From Simonsiella sp051414845 (GTDB lineage Bacteria > Pseudomonadota > Gammaproteobacteria > Burkholderiales > Neisseriaceae): a stretch of DNA of 64,000 nucleotides. The first letter of the stretch is position 1, and every line of letters begins with the position of its first letter. Both the position numbers and the translations under genes were made by a program. This document shows positions 25,363 to 33,627 of this stretch, in pieces. Below the pieces are notes generated by a model, which saw only the letters and a list, made by a program, of their open reading frames with translations, was not told the origin of the DNA and ran no database searches. The DNA is taken from positions 682,001 to 746,000 of the forward strand of contig CP183313.1 in the NCBI GenBank assembly GCA_051414845.1. Reading direction: 5' to 3'.

Positions 25363-25852
25363 AAACTTCATCGAACGCGTTCTGTCGCACGAAGGCGGCT
25401 ACGTCAATCATCCACGCGACCCAGGCGGCGAAACCAACTGGGGCATTACCAAGCGCACCGCTATGGCAAACGGCTACACAGGCGATATGCGCACCATGGC
25501 GCGTGAGCAAGCGATTGAGATTTATCGTAAGGCGTTTTGGGAGCGTTATCAATGCGACAAATTACCTACAGCATTGGCATTTCAATACTTTGATGCTTGC
25601 GTGAATCACGGAGCGAAACACGCCGCTAAGTTTTTGCAACGCGCTTGCGGTGCAGCCGCTGACGGCGTAGTCGGCGAACAAACGCTGACAGCCGTGGCAC
25701 AACAATCCGACCGCGATTTAACGCTGAAATTTCATGCGGAACGTACGCGCTTTTACACCAATCTATCCACCTTTGATACCTTCGGCAAAGGCTGGATGCG
25801 CCGTCAAGCGGATAACTTGGTTTATGCGGCGATGGATTTGGGGGCTGCATAA
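25349..25852 (+). CDS. Endolysin, glycoside hydrolase family 108
   Basis: A 167-residue N-acetylmuramidase that degrades the wall at lysis, in the place of P2 gene K. The catalytic motif EGGYVNHPRDPGGETNWGIT starts at residue 16 with the family glutamate. The C-terminal peptidoglycan-binding part includes ACGAAADGVVGEQTLTAV and FHAERTRFYTNL. There is no signal sequence, so export depends on the holin. It overlaps the next small gene by one base (TAATG). Confidence 0.92.
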   Translation: MNTFKNFIERVLSHEGGYVNHPRDPGGETNWGITKRTAMANGYTGDMRTMAREQAIEIYRKAFWERYQCDKLPTALAFQYFDACVNHGAKHAAKFLQRACGAAADGVVGEQTLTAVAQQSDRDLTLKFHAERTRFYTNLSTFDTFGKGWMRRQADNLVYAAMDLGAA

Positions 25853-26034
25853 TGGGCTTACCTAAAATCACGGCTTTTTTAGCCGCATTGTCGCTGCCCG
25901 CGTCTATCAACATTCAAGCGCAACGCTGGACATACAAACGCGATACCAACACGCGCTTGTATCCAATACCGCATAAACATTCAGGCGTTGCCGCCGCTCG
26001 CCGTGCCGCCAAACAGCGTAAACGGAACAAATGA
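25852..26034 (+). CDS. Small basic protein of unknown function in the lysis cluster
   Basis: A 60-residue protein starting in the endolysin stop (TAATG). It has a hydrophobic start (ITAFLAALSLPASINI) and a very basic end (AAARRAAKQRKRNK). I recognise no family. The tight coupling and operon position argue that it is expressed. It could be a lysis accessory or a remnant; P2 has small lysA-C genes here. Confidence 0.5.
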   Translation: MGLPKITAFLAALSLPASINIQAQRWTYKRDTNTRLYPIPHKHSGVAAARRAAKQRKRNK

Positions 26035-26084
26035 TGGCGGACAAAACCTTTTCAGGCAGCCTAAAAATCATAAAGGACACCACC

Positions 26085-26402
26085 ATGTTCACCCAAATCA
26101 AAATCGCCACCTACCTCATCGCCACCTTACTACTCAGCGGCATACTCATCAGCCACCACCAACGCGGCAACGCCATTGCCAAGCTGCAACAACAACTCAT
26201 TCAAACTCAAACCGAGCGAGACAACCAAGCCGCGCAACTCAAACAAGCCCAAATTGCCCAAGCTCAACTCCACATCCATCTTAGCCAATGGCAACAACAA
26301 GCCCAAGCCAACCAACGCAGCCTAGAAACCGCACTCCAAAACGAACCACAATGGGCAAACCAAAAGCTGCCTGAAAACATCAAGAAAGCCATCCAACCAT
26401 GA
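26085..26402 (+). CDS. Inner-membrane spanin-like protein (Rz/LysB type)
   Basis: A 105-residue protein with one N-terminal membrane helix (FTQIKIATYLIATLLLSGILIS) and a long Gln/Ala-rich coiled coil (about 28-85), the architecture of i-spanins that bridge inner and outer membranes at lysis. The start at 26085 is chosen for its ribosome site (AAAGGA); an in-frame start at 26031, overlapping the previous gene, would add 18 residues encoded by an uptake sequence. The following lipoprotein gene overlaps its stop (ATGA), as expected for an Rz/Rz1 pair. Confidence 0.75.
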   Translation: MFTQIKIATYLIATLLLSGILISHHQRGNAIAKLQQQLIQTQTERDNQAAQLKQAQIAQAQLHIHLSQWQQQAQANQRSLETALQNEPQWANQKLPENIKKAIQP

Positions 26403-26638
26403 AAAAAACCATCATCGCCGCCGTGCTACTGACCGCCTGCGCCAAACCCGACCCCGTCATCATCGCCCCCGCGTGCCCCCAAGTCCCCCAATGCATACGC
26501 CCCCAAATAGCCATAGCAACCAACGCCGACCTAATCCGCGCCTACCAAGCCACCGACAGCGCACTCGCCCAATGCACCATCGCCCGCGATACCCTAGCAG
26601 CCTGCCTGAAAAATCAAGAAAGTCATCAAAATGAATGA
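26399..26638 (+). CDS. Outer-membrane spanin-like lipoprotein (Rz1 type)
   Basis: A 79-residue lipoprotein with the lipobox in MKKTIIAAVLLTAC (acylated Cys14), then a Pro/Cys-rich segment (KPDPVIIAPACPQVPQC) like LysC/Rz1 proteins. Unlike nested Rz1 genes it lies after, not inside, the Rz-like gene. Together they would fuse inner and outer membranes at lysis. Its end overlaps the next small membrane-protein gene. Confidence 0.7.
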   Translation: MKKTIIAAVLLTACAKPDPVIIAPACPQVPQCIRPQIAIATNADLIRAYQATDSALAQCTIARDTLAACLKNQESHQNE

Positions 26639-26822
26639 TAAAGAAAGCTTACATAATATTTTATTAACCATCATCAGCATTTCCTTTATCGCAAGTAAAG
26701 TTGGCGTTTTTTTTATTGCCTATCTTGCACTTAAAGAAAATGTCAATCACGCCAGTTGGCTATTATTTGTTGCTGCACTTTATATGCTGTTGATTTCACT
26801 AAATACCAAAAGTAAAGAGTAA
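26631..26822 (+). CDS. Small two-helix membrane protein
   Basis: A 63-residue protein with two hydrophobic stretches (about 9-32 and 41-57) and a short charged tail. The start overlaps the spanin stop. Its DNA is richer in A+T than the flanking genes, hinting at later acquisition. No family recognised; a lysis-timing or superinfection role is possible but unproven. Confidence 0.5.
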   Translation: MNDKESLHNILLTIISISFIASKVGVFFIAYLALKENVNHASWLLFVAALYMLLISLNTKSKE

Positions 26823-26824
26823 AT

Positions 26825-27040
26825 ATGTCGCGCCAAATCGATAAAGCCTGTGAAGAAGAAGAACGCCACCGCGCCGCCGCGCTTGCCCATTTTCAGGCAG
26901 CCCAAAACCGCGCCGCCGTCTCCGCCTATGAATGCGAAGAATGCGGCGACCCCATACCCGAAGCCCGCCGCCAAGCCGTCATCGGCTGCCGCTGCTGTAT
27001 AGAATGTCAACAATGGTTAGAAAATCATGCAAAAGCCTAA
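26825..27040 (+). CDS. DksA/TraR family C4 zinc-finger protein
   Basis: A 71-residue TraR-like protein. A short N-terminal helix pair (SRQIDKACEEEERHRAAALA) precedes the zinc finger YECEECGDPIPEARRQAV...CRCCIECQ with four cysteines. TraR-type proteins bind in the RNA polymerase secondary channel and mimic DksA with ppGpp, shifting transcription from host rRNA to phage or plasmid promoters. Similar genes occur in the lysis region of many P2-like phages. It overlaps the R gene by 14 bases. Confidence 0.88.
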   Translation: MSRQIDKACEEEERHRAAALAHFQAAQNRAAVSAYECEECGDPIPEARRQAVIGCRCCIECQQWLENHAKA

Positions 27041-27473
27041 AACCCTGCGCCAAGAAATCGAAAAACACCTGCCCGAGCTCAAAGCCAACCCCGAAAAACT
27101 CGTGATGAACCTCACAGGTGGTAAAGTCATCGCCAACAAAACCGCACTAAGCCACAGTACCGAATATACGCTCAACATCTTCATCAGCGACTGGGCAGGC
27201 GACCTAGAAATCTTAAAAACCGTCATCATCCATTGGGCGCAAACCCACCAGCCCGACATCTTAGGCGCAGGCTACACCCCCAATCAGCAAACCTTCGGCT
27301 TCGAAGCCGACATCCTCGCACACGGCAGCTACGACGTCTTAATCGAACTCCCCTTGACCGAGCGCACACTCGCCCAAGTAAACGATAGCAACCAAATCGT
27401 CATCAGCCACCCCCGCAACGCCAACGCCGACGACTTACAAACCGCACTCGGACGCGGCATCCCCATTCCCTAA
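27027..27473 (+). CDS. R: Tail completion protein R
   Basis: A 148-residue protein of the P2 gpR family. It contains LRQEIEKHLPELKANPEKLVMNL, ISDWAGDLEILKTVIIHWAQTHQPDIL and FEADILAHGSYDVLIELPLTERT, which is the usual pattern. gpR and gpS finish the head-proximal end of the tail. It overlaps the TraR-like gene upstream and is followed by S after a DUS. Confidence 0.9.
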   Translation: MQKPKTLRQEIEKHLPELKANPEKLVMNLTGGKVIANKTALSHSTEYTLNIFISDWAGDLEILKTVIIHWAQTHQPDILGAGYTPNQQTFGFEADILAHGSYDVLIELPLTERTLAQVNDSNQIVISHPRNANADDLQTALGRGIPIP

Positions 27474-27488
27474 CAGGCAGCCTGAAAC

Positions 27489-28070
27489 ATGAACCAAGCC
27501 CTAGATTTATACATCGATCGTTTAGACCAAGCCATCCAACAAATCAGCCCTGCGCAAACCCATCAACTCATGCGAAAAGTTGGTGCAAAAATTCGTCAAG
27601 CCAATAAATACCGCATCAAAGCCAACATTGCCCCAAATGGCAACGCCTTTACCCCAGCCCAAGCTGACGGCAGAAAAACAAGGCGTTTGCGTGTAGGGCA
27701 AAATTTCTTACTCAATGGCAAACTACACCGCTACCGCACCTTACACGACTACGGCGACTACTACATCGGCTGGGACTTTGAAAACCGCACAACCATCAAA
27801 GCCCAAAAAGACAAAATCCGCTTGCCCACAGGAGACGGACGCAAACGGCAAATGTTTCGCAAAATCCACCAATACAAATACCTCCAACTCAAAGCCCAAA
27901 GCCACGAAGCCGCCATCGGTTTTTTAAACGGTTTAACCGCCTACATCGCCGCCGCTCACCAATACGGCGAAGACAACCGCCCCGAGCGGCATTTACTTGG
28001 TTTTTCCGACGAAGATTTAAATCTCATTGAAACCCTAGTCATGCAGCATTTTCAATTCAAATCCGAGTAG
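27489..28070 (+). CDS. S: Phage virion morphogenesis protein (P2 gpS family)
   Basis: A 193-residue tail completion protein of the gpS/Mu gpG-like family. Recognisable parts are YIDRLDQAIQQISPAQTHQLMRKVGAKIRQANKYRIKANIAPNG near the start and a C-terminal HQYGEDNRPERHLLGFSDEDLNLIETLV. It is somewhat longer than P2 gpS. It is the last gene of the first rightward late block and ends just before a strong DUS terminator. Confidence 0.88.
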   Translation: MNQALDLYIDRLDQAIQQISPAQTHQLMRKVGAKIRQANKYRIKANIAPNGNAFTPAQADGRKTRRLRVGQNFLLNGKLHRYRTLHDYGDYYIGWDFENRTTIKAQKDKIRLPTGDGRKRQMFRKIHQYKYLQLKAQSHEAAIGFLNGLTAYIAAAHQYGEDNRPERHLLGFSDEDLNLIETLVMQHFQFKSE

Positions 28071-28078
28071 CAAATTTC

Positions 28079-28114
28079 AGGCAGCCTGAAACTTTTTCAG
28101 GCTGCCTCTTTTTT
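28079..28114 (+). terminator. Strong terminator between S and V
   Basis: AGGCAGCCTGAAA and TTTCAGGCTGCCT form a perfect 13-bp stem with a 3-base loop, followed by CTTTTTT. It separates the O-S block from the V block. Confidence 0.8.
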
Positions 28115-28124
28115 GTCTTTAAAA

Positions 28125-28148
28125 CTTAAAACCGCCCCTTAAAGCCAA
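28125..28148 (+). promoter_or_regulatory. Late-promoter motif, copy 2 (before V)
   Basis: CTTAAAACCGCCCCTTAAAG followed by CCAA, one base different from copy 1. It ends 65 bp before the V start codon and lies just after the S terminator. CATAAT at about 28178 could be the -10 box. Confidence 0.75.
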
Positions 28149-28213
28149 GCATACAGGCAGCCTGAAAAACGCTATTGCATAATCGCAGCATTTAACCGCT
28201 CCCCAATACCGCC

Positions 28214-28825
28214 ATGCAAGCCGAACACAACCGCCTGATTGCCAACGCCTTAAAACAAGGCAACATCGCCGCCGTCAATCCCGCGCAAGGCTTAGTGCGC
28301 GTGCAAACGGGTGCATTATTAAGCGATTGGTTGCCCTATTTCGTGCCCTTTGCGGGCGCAGTTTCGGTACATCGTTCGCCAAGCATAGGCGAAAACTGTT
28401 TATTGCTGTCGCCCAGCGGCGAAATGGGCAACGGTTTAGTGTTATGTGGTTTGGCGAGTACGCAATTTCCCAGCCCCAGCCAATCGCCTGACGAAACCGT
28501 GATTACCTTTCCCGACGGCGCGCGTTTTGAATACAACCACGTTTCAGGCAGCCTGAATATATCGGGCATTCAAACCGCCACTATTCAAGCCGCGCAACAC
28601 ATGTTGTTTGACACGCCAAAAGCCACGTTCACAGGTGCAGTAACCACACAAGGCTTGCTCACTTATCAATCAGGCATGGCAGGCTCAAACGGTGCGGGCG
28701 GCGCAGCAGCAACCATTTCAGGCAGCCTGAAACAAACAGGCGGCGAATTGTCCAGCAACGGCGTGATATTAGATAGTCACACGCACACGGGCGACAGCGG
28801 TGGCAAAACAGGTGCGCCATCATGA
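28214..28825 (+). CDS. V: Baseplate assembly/spike protein V
   Basis: A 203-residue P2 gpV-type protein forming the trimeric membrane-piercing spike of the baseplate. The OB-like N-terminal domain (NPAQGLVRVQTGALLSDWLPYFVPFAGAVSVHRSPSIGENCLLLSPSGE) is followed by a beta-helical stretch. The C terminus DSHTHTGDSGGKTGAP has the HxH element that holds the metal at the spike tip. Two in-frame uptake sequences encode SGSL segments. It opens the second late block. Confidence 0.92.
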   Translation: MQAEHNRLIANALKQGNIAAVNPAQGLVRVQTGALLSDWLPYFVPFAGAVSVHRSPSIGENCLLLSPSGEMGNGLVLCGLASTQFPSPSQSPDETVITFPDGARFEYNHVSGSLNISGIQTATIQAAQHMLFDTPKATFTGAVTTQGLLTYQSGMAGSNGAGGAAATISGSLKQTGGELSSNGVILDSHTHTGDSGGKTGAPS

Positions 28826-29151
28826 TGAATGCACAAACAGGGCGCATGATGTCGCTTGCCGAACATGTGCAGCAATCCATACAAAACATTCTATTCACGC
28901 GCATTGGCACGCGTTTAGAGCGCGAAAGCTACGGCAGTTTGCTGCCTGAATTACTCGATTCGCCCCTAAATGAAATCACACTCTTGCGCTGCAACGCCGC
29001 CGTCATCATCGCGCTAGCCAAATGGGAGCCGCGCTTTGTCATCAGCCAAGCCAGCACGCAAGCGGTTATGGAAAACGGACAAATGCGCGTGCGCATTAGC
29101 TTATCAGGCGATTTAGGCGGCAAAGCAACCGAATTTTTAGTGAGTATCTAA
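28822..29151 (+). CDS. W: Baseplate wedge protein W (gp25-like)
   Basis: A 109-residue GPW/gp25 protein that forms part of the baseplate wedge and starts sheath assembly. Typical pattern: LAEHVQQSIQNILFTRIGTRLERESYGSLLPELLDSPLNE, then RCNAAVIIALAKWEPRF and LSGDLGGK. The ATG overlaps the V stop (ATGATGA), indicating coupled translation. Confidence 0.93.
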   Translation: MMNAQTGRMMSLAEHVQQSIQNILFTRIGTRLERESYGSLLPELLDSPLNEITLLRCNAAVIIALAKWEPRFVISQASTQAVMENGQMRVRISLSGDLGGKATEFLVSI

Positions 29152-30047
29152 TGCAAGAAATTGACCTAACCCAACTGCCCGCGCCCGATGCCATAGAGCA
29201 ATTTGACTTTGAAACCATTTTCGCGCGCAAAAAGCAGCAGCTGATTGCCCTGTGTCCTGAAAACATTCGCGCCGTGATTGCCGCCACATTGGAACTGGAA
29301 AGCGAGCCATTAACCATTGATTTGCAACAACAAGCTTATTCAGAATTATTGGTGCGCCAGCGCATCAACGAAGCCACGCGCGCCAATTTCCTTGCCTTAG
29401 CTACAGGCGCAGATTTAGACCACATCGGCGCATCGCGCGGCTTAGCGCGCAAAATCATTCAGGCAGCCGACGACACACAAACACCGCCCAAACCCGAAAT
29501 CAAAGAAAGCGACGCCGCCTTTCGCAAACGCATTCAAATGCATCCCGAAAAATTCGCCGCCGCAGGTCCGCGTGCCGCCTATGTCGCGCACGCGCTGGAT
29601 ATTGATGATGTTGCCGACGCCAATCCCACGCGCCCTGTAGCAGGAACAGTGCGCGTATACATCAAATCATATAGCAATCAAGGCATTGCCAAAGCTGGCT
29701 TATTAGAAAAAGTGCAGCAATACCTATCTGCCGAAGACAAACGCCCATTATGCGACACCGTCGAAGTCCAAGCCGCGCGAGCGCGCGACATCACGATTGA
29801 ATACGAAACCGAATTTGAAAGCGGACCCGATAAAACCCTAGTCGCCGCCAAACAGCAAGCCGATTTAAACGCCGTCATCGCCGCCAATGCAGGACTTTCA
29901 GGCAGCCTAGCCCTATCCAAAATCATCGGCGCACTCGATACCGTCGGCGCAAAGAAAATCAAGCTGATTCAGCCGCAAACCGATATTCAATGCGCCGACA
30001 ATGAATTTATCCGCGTCGGCAAAATCATCGCACGCGAAGCGGGGTAA
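29151..30047 (+). CDS. J: Baseplate protein J
   Basis: A 298-residue baseplate_J family protein. Supporting segments are IDLTQLPAPDAIEQFDFETIFARKKQQLIAL at the start, LALATGADLDHIGASRGLAR near residue 85, ESDAAFRKRIQMHPEKFAAAGPRAAYVAHAL and GTVRVYIKS, with the C-terminal LIQPQTDIQCADNEFIRVGKI. The start overlaps the W stop by one base (TAATG). The homologue in prophage 2 is clearly diverged. Confidence 0.93.
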   Translation: MQEIDLTQLPAPDAIEQFDFETIFARKKQQLIALCPENIRAVIAATLELESEPLTIDLQQQAYSELLVRQRINEATRANFLALATGADLDHIGASRGLARKIIQAADDTQTPPKPEIKESDAAFRKRIQMHPEKFAAAGPRAAYVAHALDIDDVADANPTRPVAGTVRVYIKSYSNQGIAKAGLLEKVQQYLSAEDKRPLCDTVEVQAARARDITIEYETEFESGPDKTLVAAKQQADLNAVIAANAGLSGSLALSKIIGALDTVGAKKIKLIQPQTDIQCADNEFIRVGKIIAREAG

Positions 30048-30049
30048 CC

Positions 30050-30637
30050 ATGAACAGCACCCTACCGAGCAACAATAGCCCCCTGCAACACATGCTCGCA
30101 CGGCTAACCGACCAAGAAATCGCCGCTATTGATTGGCGCGTTATCAACCAAGCGCACGACCCCGCTCAATGCGACGCCAAATGGCTGCCATGGCTGGCAT
30201 GGGAAAACTCCATTTCCGATGCTGAAGGATGGCGTTTCGCCGAAACCGACTCAGCCCGTCGCCGCCTAATTGCCGACTTCATCGCCAAACACCAAAGAAA
30301 AGGCACGCCCGCCGTCATTCGCCAGCTATTTCGCGAATTGGGATTAGGCGAAATCGACATTTTAGAACGCGCCGCCAGCTTGCTATTCAACGGCGTTGCC
30401 AATTTTGACGGGAAATATATTTGGGGCGGCAATGTAGAAGACTGGGCGAAATACGCCATCGTTTTAAAACGTGTGATTAGCGTGCAGCAAGCCAAATTCA
30501 TTCAAGACATGCTCGCCGAAATCGCCCCCGCCCGCTGCGAATTACTTTACATCGACTACCGCGCCAACGCCCTATATTGGGACGGAGAAATCAGCTTTGA
30601 TGGCGCATACAATTTTGGAGCCGTAACCAATGAGTAA
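30050..30637 (+). CDS. I: Baseplate/tail protein I
   Basis: A 195-residue protein of the P2 gpI family. Diagnostic segments are CDAKWLPWLAWENSISDAEGWRFAETDSARRRLIADFIAKHQRKGTPAVIRQLFRELGLGE and the C-terminal APARCELLYIDYRANALYWDGEISFDGAYNFG. With J and W it builds the baseplate wedge, and it may carry the fibre attachment point. It overlaps H by 8 bases. Confidence 0.93.
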   Translation: MNSTLPSNNSPLQHMLARLTDQEIAAIDWRVINQAHDPAQCDAKWLPWLAWENSISDAEGWRFAETDSARRRLIADFIAKHQRKGTPAVIRQLFRELGLGEIDILERAASLLFNGVANFDGKYIWGGNVEDWAKYAIVLKRVISVQQAKFIQDMLAEIAPARCELLYIDYRANALYWDGEISFDGAYNFGAVTNE

Positions 30638-32171
30638 CTTAACCGACCAAAACCTATGGACAGCAAACATCCGCCAAATCGAGCCAGGCGACAGAGTGAT
30701 TGGCGGCGCAAACGCGGCAATTAACCTATGTTTAAGTGGTATCAACAACCGCGTTGTCTTCGTCAAAAATCAGCTTGCCGAAGCCGTTGAAACCATAGGC
30801 ACCAACAAAGCCAACGCCACCACCAAAATCACCGCAGGCAACGGCTTAACAGGCGGCGGCGATTTATCCGCCAACCGAACCATCACGCTCGGCACACCCA
30901 GCAAAATTACCGCGTCCACCACCAACAGCGTCGGCACAAACACCCACACCCACGAAATCGACAACGCCAGCACCACCGTCGCAGGCGTGGTCAAACTCAA
31001 CGACACGCTCAGCAGCCAATCGGCAAGCGAAGCCCTAACCGCCAAACAAGGGCGCGTATTGGCTCTGAAAATCGATGAAAAACTAGGCAGTTCGGGTACA
31101 CAAACCCTTTCAGGCAGCCTGAAAGTAGGTGTTGCAAATATTTGGCACAAGTTGGAATTCCCCACTGAGGGCGGCGGTGTGTGGATTTTTGAAACCAATC
31201 CTAAATCCAGTTTAGATACTGAAGGCAGCGTGAGATTAAATTTAAAGTATCTTGAAAACGGCACCTCGCGCTACATCAGTTATCCACACCTTGCCCAAAA
31301 TGAAGCCATCGCCTACCAAAGTTGGGTCAGTAGCCAAATAGAGACAGCCAATTATGTAGCACTTTCGGGCGACCAAACCATTAGCGGGACCAAAACCTTT
31401 TCAGGCAGCCTGAAAACCACGGGCAACATCACAACAGGCGGCAATATTGACATTTTAAAAAATAATAAAACAGGTGGTTTTGGCACGGGTGCTACCGATG
31501 TGTTTCTTTACAATTCGGCATCTAGCAAGTACCTGCAACTCAAAGACAACGGCGAGTTGGCATACAGCGGTGACAAAATCATCTTGCGATCGATGTTGTC
31601 TGACGCCATCAACAGCCCATCCAGCAGTACCGTTGCCAGCAGTAAAGCCGTTAAAACCGCCTACGACAAAGCCCAAACCGCGCAAACCGCCGCCGAACAA
31701 GCTACACCCAGTGGCACCATCGCATTTATGGCAGGCAATCGCGCCCCTACAGGCTGGCTTAAAGCCAATGGCGCAGCAGTCTCACGCACCACCTATGCCA
31801 ATTTATTTGCCGCCATCGGCACCACCTACGGCGCAGGCGATGGCAGAACCACCTTCAATCTACCCGATTTGCGCGGCGAGTTTGCTCGCGGTTTTGACGA
31901 TGGTCGCGGCGTAGACAGTGGACGAGCATTCGGTTCATGGCAAAGTGATGCCATGCAGCAGTTTTGGGGCAGCATTCAATTCCATGAAATGATTGCGGGT
32001 ACGCCATCGGACGGTATTTTCCGCACCGAACAAACTCCGCATGAACGCACATACCATAATTCAGGCAGCGGCTTTCATACCAAAGTTATCCTAGACGCCT
32101 CAACAGTAGTCAGAACCGCCGCGGAAACCCGCCCCCGCAACCTTGCCTTATTAGCTTGTATCAAAATTTAA
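30630..32171 (+). CDS. H: Tail fibre protein H with tail-collar C terminus
   Basis: A 513-residue receptor-binding fibre. The N terminus (residues 1-30) should bind the baseplate. Residues 60-150 form a repetitive shaft (AGNGLTGGGDLSANRTITLG, TNTHTHEIDNASTTVAGVVKLND). Another shaft repeat lies at 248-345 (GDQTISGTKTFSGSLK, YLQLKDNGELAYSGDKI). Residues 365-513 are a phage tail collar domain (PSGTIAFMAGNRAPTGWLKANGAAV, YGAGDGRTTFNLPDLRGEFARGFDDGRG). The shaft is closely shared with the fibre of prophage 2 while the tips differ. Uptake sequences encode the GSLK repeats. Confidence 0.92.
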   Translation: MSNLTDQNLWTANIRQIEPGDRVIGGANAAINLCLSGINNRVVFVKNQLAEAVETIGTNKANATTKITAGNGLTGGGDLSANRTITLGTPSKITASTTNSVGTNTHTHEIDNASTTVAGVVKLNDTLSSQSASEALTAKQGRVLALKIDEKLGSSGTQTLSGSLKVGVANIWHKLEFPTEGGGVWIFETNPKSSLDTEGSVRLNLKYLENGTSRYISYPHLAQNEAIAYQSWVSSQIETANYVALSGDQTISGTKTFSGSLKTTGNITTGGNIDILKNNKTGGFGTGATDVFLYNSASSKYLQLKDNGELAYSGDKIILRSMLSDAINSPSSSTVASSKAVKTAYDKAQTAQTAAEQATPSGTIAFMAGNRAPTGWLKANGAAVSRTTYANLFAAIGTTYGAGDGRTTFNLPDLRGEFARGFDDGRGVDSGRAFGSWQSDAMQQFWGSIQFHEMIAGTPSDGIFRTEQTPHERTYHNSGSGFHTKVILDASTVVRTAAETRPRNLALLACIKI

Positions 32172-32217
32172 ACCCAACTTTCAGGCTGCCTGAAAAACAT
32201 TTAAAAAAGGAAAAAAC

Positions 32218-32997
32218 ATGAACTATCAAAACCTAGACTGGCAAAAAATCTTCCACAAACCCGTGTGCCAACTTGACGAGCAACACTGTTTCATACACCA
32301 AACCACCGCCGATTTAGATATTTACGCCCAAGACGGTACATACCTAATGCCCGCCAATTGCGTAGATTCGCCCATTCCCGAAACCAAAACAGGCTACGCC
32401 GCCCAATGGCAGCTTGAAAGCCAAACATGGCAATACATCGAAGATTATCGCGGACAAACCGCCTACGATACAGAAACAGGCAAGCCCATTCACATTACCG
32501 AATTGGGCGCATTAACCCCCAATCAAACCCTCAAACCCAAACCGTCGGAATACCACATCTTTAACCACGAAACAGGCAACTGGAACATCGACAACGACCT
32601 ACGCAGTCGCGCCGAGCAACAACAGTTTCAGGCAGCCCAAAATACCAAACTTGCCGAACTCAACACCGCTGCCCAAAACTACATCGCTAAAGCCGCAGGC
32701 ACAGACAAAGTGCCCGAATTTGAATTGCAATCATGGAGTTTACAAGCCCTAGAAGCCAAAGCATGGGCAGCGGATAAAAGCGCGGCAACGCCCATTTTGG
32801 ACACCATCGCCACCAATCGAAAAATCCCACGCGAAGCGTTAATTCAGGCAGCATTAAACAAAACCCTGCAATACGAAGCCCTAACCGCCGCTGTTGCAGG
32901 GCAACGCCAAGCCTTGCAAACGCGCATTGAAAAAGCTAAAAATATTGATGATTTGAATGCCATTGAAATTGTCTTTACGCTGCCTGAAAGCGAGTAA
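32218..32997 (+). CDS. G: Tail fibre assembly chaperone G
   Basis: A 259-residue protein in the place of the P2 gpG chaperone. The N-terminal 125 residues contain tail-assembly-like modules (TADLDIYAQDGTYLMPANCVDSPIPETKTGYAAQW). The C-terminal 130 residues (from QFQAAQNTKLAELNTAAQ) are almost identical to those of the chaperone in prophage 2; the DNA from 32625 to 32918 is also near-identical to 59608-59901 in inverse. It presumably folds or trimerises the H fibre. Confidence 0.85.
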   Translation: MNYQNLDWQKIFHKPVCQLDEQHCFIHQTTADLDIYAQDGTYLMPANCVDSPIPETKTGYAAQWQLESQTWQYIEDYRGQTAYDTETGKPIHITELGALTPNQTLKPKPSEYHIFNHETGNWNIDNDLRSRAEQQQFQAAQNTKLAELNTAAQNYIAKAAGTDKVPEFELQSWSLQALEAKAWAADKSAATPILDTIATNRKIPREALIQAALNKTLQYEALTAAVAGQRQALQTRIEKAKNIDDLNAIEIVFTLPESE

Positions 32998-33001
32998 AAC
33001 C

Positions 33002-33484
33002 ATGACAGAAAAAGTGTATTTGGCTTTGTACAAAGGTAAAAAATCAGGCAAAGGAGCAAAAGTACAACTGGCGCGGTTGATGGATTGGCTGATACGCAAA
33101 ATTACGCGCGGGCAATATTCCCATTGCGAAATCGCCATCCGTCTCAACCCAAACGACAAAACCCAAACCGCGCAATACCGCTGCTATTCCGCCAGCCTAC
33201 GCGACGGCGGCGTGCGTGCCAAAACCATGCCCCTGCCAGCGGACAAATGGGATTTAATCCACCTAGATAACAACGCCGCCTTGCGTCAAGCGGTTGAACA
33301 AATCCACTACGTGCGCACCCAAGGACAAGGCTACGATTATCTAGGCGCATTGGGCATTGTTTTACCGTTTCACCAGCGTGCAAACAAATGGTTTTGCTCC
33401 GAATGGTGCGCCGCCTCTTTGGGTTTAGCGCAGCCTGAAAGGTATAGCCCAAATAGTTTAGCGCAATATTTTCAGGCTGCCTGA
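33002..33484 (+). CDS. Permuted papain-fold (YiiX/NlpC-like) hydrolase, tail-fibre linked
   Basis: A 160-residue protein with the order His first, Cys later, as in permuted papain-like amidases: RGQYSHCEIAI near residue 40 and NKWFCSEWCAASLGL near 130 (FCSE box). It has no signal peptide. The start at 33002 is used because the upstream codons encode a shadow of the G gene. It overlaps nothing but follows G by four bases. A clear homologue occupies the same place beside fibre and chaperone in prophage 2. Substrate unknown; peptide, amide or lipid cleavage at the host surface or on the fibre is inference. Confidence 0.8.
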   Translation: MTEKVYLALYKGKKSGKGAKVQLARLMDWLIRKITRGQYSHCEIAIRLNPNDKTQTAQYRCYSASLRDGGVRAKTMPLPADKWDLIHLDNNAALRQAVEQIHYVRTQGQGYDYLGALGIVLPFHQRANKWFCSEWCAASLGLAQPERYSPNSLAQYFQAA

Positions 33485-33490
33485 AAAACA

Positions 33491-33524
33491 AACCCTGCCT
33501 GAATCATCAGACAGGGTTTTCATT
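33491..33524 (+). terminator. Terminator closing the V-G-hydrolase block
   Basis: AACCCTGCCTGA and TCAGACAGGGTT pair with one mismatch around a 4-base loop, followed by TTCATTT. It uses no full uptake sequence. Confidence 0.75.
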
Positions 33525-33534
33525 TATCGCCACA

Positions 33535-33558
33535 CTTTAAACCGCCCCTTAAAACCAA
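33535..33558 (+). promoter_or_regulatory. Late-promoter motif, copy 3 (before FI)
   Basis: CTTTAAACCGCCCCTTAAAA followed by CCAA, one base different from copy 1. It ends 69 bp before the sheath gene and lies directly after a terminator, as at copy 2. Confidence 0.75.
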
Positions 33559-33627
33559 AATCAATAGTTCAAACCCACAACATCAACAACAATCCCATTT
33601 TATCCGCCAGACCCAAGGAGCAACAGC

